Source: Pseudoneobacillus sp042683745
Lineage (GTDB): Bacteria; Bacillota; Bacilli; Bacillales; Cytobacillaceae
Direction: 5' to 3'
Assembly: GCF_042683745.1 (NCBI RefSeq)
Contig: NZ_JBHUJX010000036.1
Location: 62,001-126,000, forward strand
DNA: 64,000 nucleotides
Part shown: positions 60,675-64,000 of the stretch, piece after piece
Layout of the letters: every line of letters begins with the position of its first letter
Numbering within the stretch: the stretch's first letter is position 1
Made by a program: the position numbers and the translations under genes
The notes under the pieces: generated by a model
Databases searched by the model: none
Seen by the model: only the letters and a program-made list of their open reading frames with translations
What the model was told of the DNA's origin: nothing

Positions 60675-61877
60675 TTGAATGTTCTTTTCAGTGTTTTAGG
60701 AGTTATTTTCTTATTATTCATATGGCTAACATTAGACTATCAGCTAGGGAGAAATAGGCATTTAAACCATTTTGTTTTTCCAAATGCCCCAAGAAGGCAA
60801 AGTCATATCGAGCTTTTCACCGATGGCGAAGTGTTATTTCAGGATTATTTCGGAGAGCTCAAGAAGGCCAAACATCATATCCACATTTTATTTTATATTG
60901 TTGCAGACGACTCGTTCAGTAAGGAATTTTTTCTAATATTAAAACAAAAGGCGGCTGAAGGAGTCGAGGTTCGCCTTCTGTTAGACGCGTTAGGCAGCTT
61001 GAAGGTCGACCGAGAAATGATCGGGCAATTAAAAGCAGCTGGAGGACAAATTTTCTTTTGTCATATTCCTAAACTCCCCTTTCTCTTTTATTCTTCACAA
61101 ACGAGAAATCATCGGAAAATTACCGTTATTGATGGGGTGACCGGCTATCTTGGTGGATTCAATATTGGTAAAGAATATGTCAATCAAGATGAAAAACTCA
61201 ATCCTTGGAGAGACTTCCAATTAAAAATCTCCTGCGAAGGCGTTCATGACCTGCAACGAGAGTTTTTAAGAGACTGGCGTGAAAGTACGAAAACGGATTT
61301 AATACAAACTAAAACTTATTTTCCAGATCTTGAAAAAGGGACAGTGGAGCATGAAATTATTCCATCCGAAGGGGTTTATCTTGAAAAAACCTATGTGAAA
61401 TGGATTCATTCCGCTAAACATACTATTATGATTGGTACTCCTTATTTCATTCCCAGCAAAAAGGTTTTTCGTGCCTTACGTTTGGCTCTTAAAAGAGGAG
61501 TTTCCATTATTATTCTCGTTCCGAAAATATCAGACCATATTCTTGTGAAAGAAGCATCCTTTCCTTATTTTCGAATGTTAATTCCTGAAGGAGCCACCGT
61601 TTATCAATATTTAAAGGGTTTTTATCATGCAAAAACCTTTATGATCGATACTCAAGTTTGTGATGTTGGGACAGCTAATTTTGACAAACGAAGCTTCTTT
61701 TTAAACCATGAGATCAACTGCTATATGTACAATAAGGATTTTATTAAAAAAGTGAAGGAGATTTATGAACAGGATTTGCTGGATTCGAAAATTCTTACCC
61801 TTGAGGAATTGAATCGGCCAAATCTATGGCGCTCGATAAAAGAGAGGATAGCTACTGTGTTTTCGTTGTTTTTATAA
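60675..61877 (+). CDS. ywjE: Phospholipase D family / cardiolipin synthase-like protein YwjE
   Basis: Membrane-anchored HKD enzyme of about 400 residues. A single N-terminal transmembrane helix (about 3-22) is followed by two PLD motifs: HRKITVID (about 146-153) with a downstream GGFN, and HAKTFMID (about 318-325) followed by GTANFDKRS. It therefore probably forms cardiolipin or another phosphatidyl transfer product. I choose a TTG start at 60675, 9 nt after GAGGAG; the ATG at 60654 has a poorer site. It lies divergent from fadF as in B. subtilis. Confidence 0.9.
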   Translation: MNVLFSVLGVIFLLFIWLTLDYQLGRNRHLNHFVFPNAPRRQSHIELFTDGEVLFQDYFGELKKAKHHIHILFYIVADDSFSKEFFLILKQKAAEGVEVRLLLDALGSLKVDREMIGQLKAAGGQIFFCHIPKLPFLFYSSQTRNHRKITVIDGVTGYLGGFNIGKEYVNQDEKLNPWRDFQLKISCEGVHDLQREFLRDWRESTKTDLIQTKTYFPDLEKGTVEHEIIPSEGVYLEKTYVKWIHSAKHTIMIGTPYFIPSKKVFRALRLALKRGVSIIILVPKISDHILVKEASFPYFRMLIPEGATVYQYLKGFYHAKTFMIDTQVCDVGTANFDKRSFFLNHEINCYMYNKDFIKKVKEIYEQDLLDSKILTLEELNRPNLWRSIKERIATVFSLFL

Positions 61878-61918
61878 AAAGGAAAAGGGAGCCCATTGTG
61901 AGCTCCTTTTCCTTTTAC
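61876..61918. terminator. Bidirectional terminator between ywjE and argS
   Basis: A 12-bp stem AAAAGGAAAAGG/CCTTTTCCTTTT with an inner AGC/GCT pairing. Each strand ends in a U-rich arm, so it can end both ywjE (+) and argS (-) transcripts. Confidence 0.85.
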
Positions 61919-63585
61919 ATTTTCTCAGGTGCCGATACTCCGATTAATGCCAAAGCATTTTTCAAAGTAATTTGGACTGCCTTAATTAACGCTAAGCGTG
62001 CTTTCGTTCGTTCAGGGTTCTCTACGTCTAATACCTTATCCGCATTGTAGAAGCTATGGAAAGCAGAAGCTAATTCAAAAATATAATTCGTGATGCGGTG
62101 CGGCACTCGTTTCTGCGCTGCTTCGCCTACTGCTTGTGGAAATTCACCTAATTTTTTCAAGACATCGATTTCTTTTTCTGTCTCAATTAAGGAGAAATTG
62201 GCATTTAGGTCTGGGGCAAAGCCTTGCTCTTCCCCTTGGCGAAGTATGCTTGAGATTCTAGCATGTGCATATTGCGAATAGTAAACAGGGTTTTCATTGG
62301 ACTGAGATACTGCCAAATCCAGGTCAAAATCCATATGTGTATCCGCACTTCTCATTGCAAAGAAGTAACGTACTGCATCCAGTCCGACTTCCTCGACTAA
62401 ATCACGCATCGTTACAGCCTTACCTGTTCTCTTGCTCATCTTCATTTTCTCGCCGTTTTTATATAAATGAACGAGCTGAATAATTTCCACTTCAAGTGCG
62501 TCACGATCATAGCCTAAAGCTTGAATCGCTGCCTTCATACGTGGAATATAGCCGTGGTGGTCTGCACCCCAAATATTGATTAATTTTTCAAAGCCACGTG
62601 CAAGTTTATCTTGGTGGTAGGCAATATCCGGTGTTAAGTACGTATACGTACCGTCTTGCTTAATGAGGACGCGGTCTTTATCGTCACCTAGCTCCGTTGA
62701 ACGGAACCAAGTTGCCCCACCTTCTTCAAAAATATGGCCATTCTCTTTTAAAGAGCTAAGGGCCTTATCAATTTTTCCATTGTGATAAAGGGATGTTTCC
62801 GAATACCATACATCAAAACCAACACGGAAGTCCTCTAAATCCTTTTTAAGCTTAGCCATTTCATATTTTAAGCCGTACTCTCGGAAAAAGTCATAACGTT
62901 CTTGTGCATCTACATGTACATATTTGTCACCAAATTCTTCTGCCAACGCCTTGCCGATTCCGACAATATCCTCACCATGGTACCCATCTTCTGGCATCGC
63001 TTTTTCAAGACCAAGAGCTTGGTAATAGCGAGCCTCCACAGATAAGGCTAAGTTATTGATTTGATTTCCAGCATCATTTATGTAGTACTCTCGGCTTACT
63101 TCATAGCCCGCTTTTGCTAAAATATTGCAAAGAGAGTCACCAACCGCCGCTCCACGAGCATGGCCAAGATGCAGGTCACCTGTTGGATTGGCCGATACAA
63201 ACTCAACTTGGATTTTTTGATTGTTTCCGACTGTTGTTTGTCCGTACTGATCCCCTGCTTCTAATACAGTTGGAATTAAATCCGTTAAGTACGTATTATT
63301 CATATAAAAATTAATGAAGCCAGGTCCAGCGATTTCCATTTTTTCAATCGATGCTTTTGATTGATCGAAATGTTCTACTAAAAGTTCTGCAATCATTTTC
63401 GGTGCCTTTTTCGCCACACGCGCTAATTGCATCGCCATATTGGTCGAATAATCTCCATGTGATTTATCCTTTGGGATTTCAAGGATCACATCTGGAATTT
63501 GGTCTTCTGTGGCAAGTTGTGCTTTTAATACAGCATTTTTTACTTCTTGCTTAAGCTTGTTTTGAACTTGCTGAGCGATGTTCAT
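61915..63585 (-). CDS. argS: Arginyl-tRNA synthetase
   Basis: Class I synthetase of 556 residues. The HIGH-type motif is HLGHARG (about 137-143) and the KMSK motif is in KMKMSKRTGKAV (about 379-390). The N-terminal Add1 domain and the C-terminal DALR anticodon-binding domain (about 440-556) are present. The start directly follows the TAG of ywiB, so the two are translationally coupled. Confidence 0.97.
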   Translation of the reverse strand: MNIAQQVQNKLKQEVKNAVLKAQLATEDQIPDVILEIPKDKSHGDYSTNMAMQLARVAKKAPKMIAELLVEHFDQSKASIEKMEIAGPGFINFYMNNTYLTDLIPTVLEAGDQYGQTTVGNNQKIQVEFVSANPTGDLHLGHARGAAVGDSLCNILAKAGYEVSREYYINDAGNQINNLALSVEARYYQALGLEKAMPEDGYHGEDIVGIGKALAEEFGDKYVHVDAQERYDFFREYGLKYEMAKLKKDLEDFRVGFDVWYSETSLYHNGKIDKALSSLKENGHIFEEGGATWFRSTELGDDKDRVLIKQDGTYTYLTPDIAYHQDKLARGFEKLINIWGADHHGYIPRMKAAIQALGYDRDALEVEIIQLVHLYKNGEKMKMSKRTGKAVTMRDLVEEVGLDAVRYFFAMRSADTHMDFDLDLAVSQSNENPVYYSQYAHARISSILRQGEEQGFAPDLNANFSLIETEKEIDVLKKLGEFPQAVGEAAQKRVPHRITNYIFELASAFHSFYNADKVLDVENPERTKARLALIKAVQITLKNALALIGVSAPEKM

Positions 63586-64000
63586 CTACTTCTTATCCTC
63601 CTTGTATTTGATTTCCATATGATAGATTCCAGCCACATCCCCTTGCATCGTTAATTCATAGACAAGGTTAAGTACGCCTTCTTTTTCATTTGCCTGTCGG
63701 TGCTCTATTTTTTTCGTATCGGTCATTGCGTCCATTGAACCGTAAGGTGAATCATAGTGGCCTTTCATTTGGTACTGATTTTTAAAAGAGAGGCGCATAT
63801 TTAACGCTCCACTGCGAAGTATGACCGCCTCATCCGTCGAAAACTTCACCGTTGTTTTAACATGACCAACCTCTAAAACTTCCTCATAAAGAAGGTAGGT
63901 AGCCTGTCCCTTTTTATAATATCGACCAAAGGTAGTTAATTCAAAAGTTTCCTGCTCGTTCCCTTGAAGAATCGTTGTTCTTACGATTACCTTAACTGGT
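63586..64000 (-). CDS. ywiB: DUF1934 family protein YwiB (5' end outside the window)
   Basis: A small calycin-like beta-barrel protein of unknown function, upstream of argS in Bacillus. The frame is open to the window edge; translating upstream of the internal GTG gives TTFGRYYKKGQATYLLYEE followed by VLEVGHVKTTVKFS, clearly part of the same protein. The visible 138 codons include VILRSGALNMRLSF and the GHYDSPYG and DAMTDTKKIEHR segments of DUF1934. Only a few N-terminal residues are missing. Confidence 0.88.
   Translation of the reverse strand, partial: PVKVIVRTTILQGNEQETFELTTFGRYYKKGQATYLLYEEVLEVGHVKTTVKFSTDEAVILRSGALNMRLSFKNQYQMKGHYDSPYGSMDAMTDTKKIEHRQANEKEGVLNLVYELTMQGDVAGIYHMEIKYKEDKK

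Noticed and set aside
1..64000. tRNA, rRNA, prophage or complete insertion sequence
   Set aside because: No cloverleaf, rRNA segment, phage structural gene or transposase frame could be recognised on either strand.

Overview
This 64 kb window is a chromosomal core segment of a low-GC, endospore-forming Bacillaceae bacterium, Bacillus or Neobacillus-like. The evidence is spoIIR and spo0F with sporulation-type promoters, a Bacillus-type atp operon, strong AGGAGG ribosome binding sites, and gene order that largely follows the ywz-atp-upp-glyA-ywl-prfA-tdk-rho-murAB-spo0F-pyrG-rpoE-fadF-argS arc of Bacillus subtilis. Almost every gene is on the minus strand; only ywjG (DUF2529) and a cardiolipin-synthase-like gene are on the plus strand. 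I see no rRNA, tRNA, CRISPR array, prophage or intact insertion sequence.

Layout, low to high coordinate: ywzB (0.1-0.3 kb). An 11-gene complex I operon nuoABCDHIJKLMN (0.7-11.2 kb) with no nuoEFG. The ATP synthase operon atpZ-I-B-E-F-H-A-G-D-C (11.7-19.0 kb). A Vpr-like secreted subtilase (19.3-21.6 kb), mnaA/wecB and upp. A secreted DUF5050 protein, glyA, ywlG, rpiB, a chemoreceptor, ywlE, mntP, ywlC, ywlB and spoIIR (24-33.6 kb). prmC-prfA, a lipoprotein and an acetyltransferase, tdk, rpmE and rho (33.9-40 kb). glpX, murA2, tal, fba, spo0F, ywjG, pyrG and rpoE (40.5-48.6 kb). A fatty/branched-chain acyl-CoA degradation cluster fadF-thiolase-hbd-acd-acd-tetR-icmF (49-60.5 kb). A phospholipase-D-family gene, argS, and the 3' part of ywiB at the window end.

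The genes cover respiration and ATP synthesis, one-carbon and nucleotide supply (glyA, upp, tdk, pyrG), translation termination (prfA, prmC), lower-glycolysis/gluconeogenesis enzymes (fba, glpX, tal), the sporulation phosphorelay (spo0F) and beta-oxidation. Recognisable regulatory sites include consensus promoters for atp, nuo, rpmE, ywjG and fadF (the last with a palindrome between -35 and -10), a near-perfect SigH promoter at spo0F, a candidate SigF promoter at spoIIR, a pyrG leader of the CTP-sensing reiterative-transcription type, and a DnaA-box cluster between ywlC and ywlB.

The most unusual content is intergenic. Four dispersed repeat families recur: family A (GGGGGTCAGTCCCCC cores, eight copies, all at gene 3' ends, six of them supplying the gene's stop codon); family B (about 165-215 bp, preceded by TTTAT, three internal hairpins, IS200/IS605-derivative-like); family C (about 120 bp modular elements whose hairpins keep an AAAGAAC loop while their stems covary, one copy inside the atp operon); and family D (one copy of a common Bacillus-type GC-rich palindrome). 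Separately, two intergenic arrays carry ATATCCG/ATCYGCG motifs at an exact 21 bp period.
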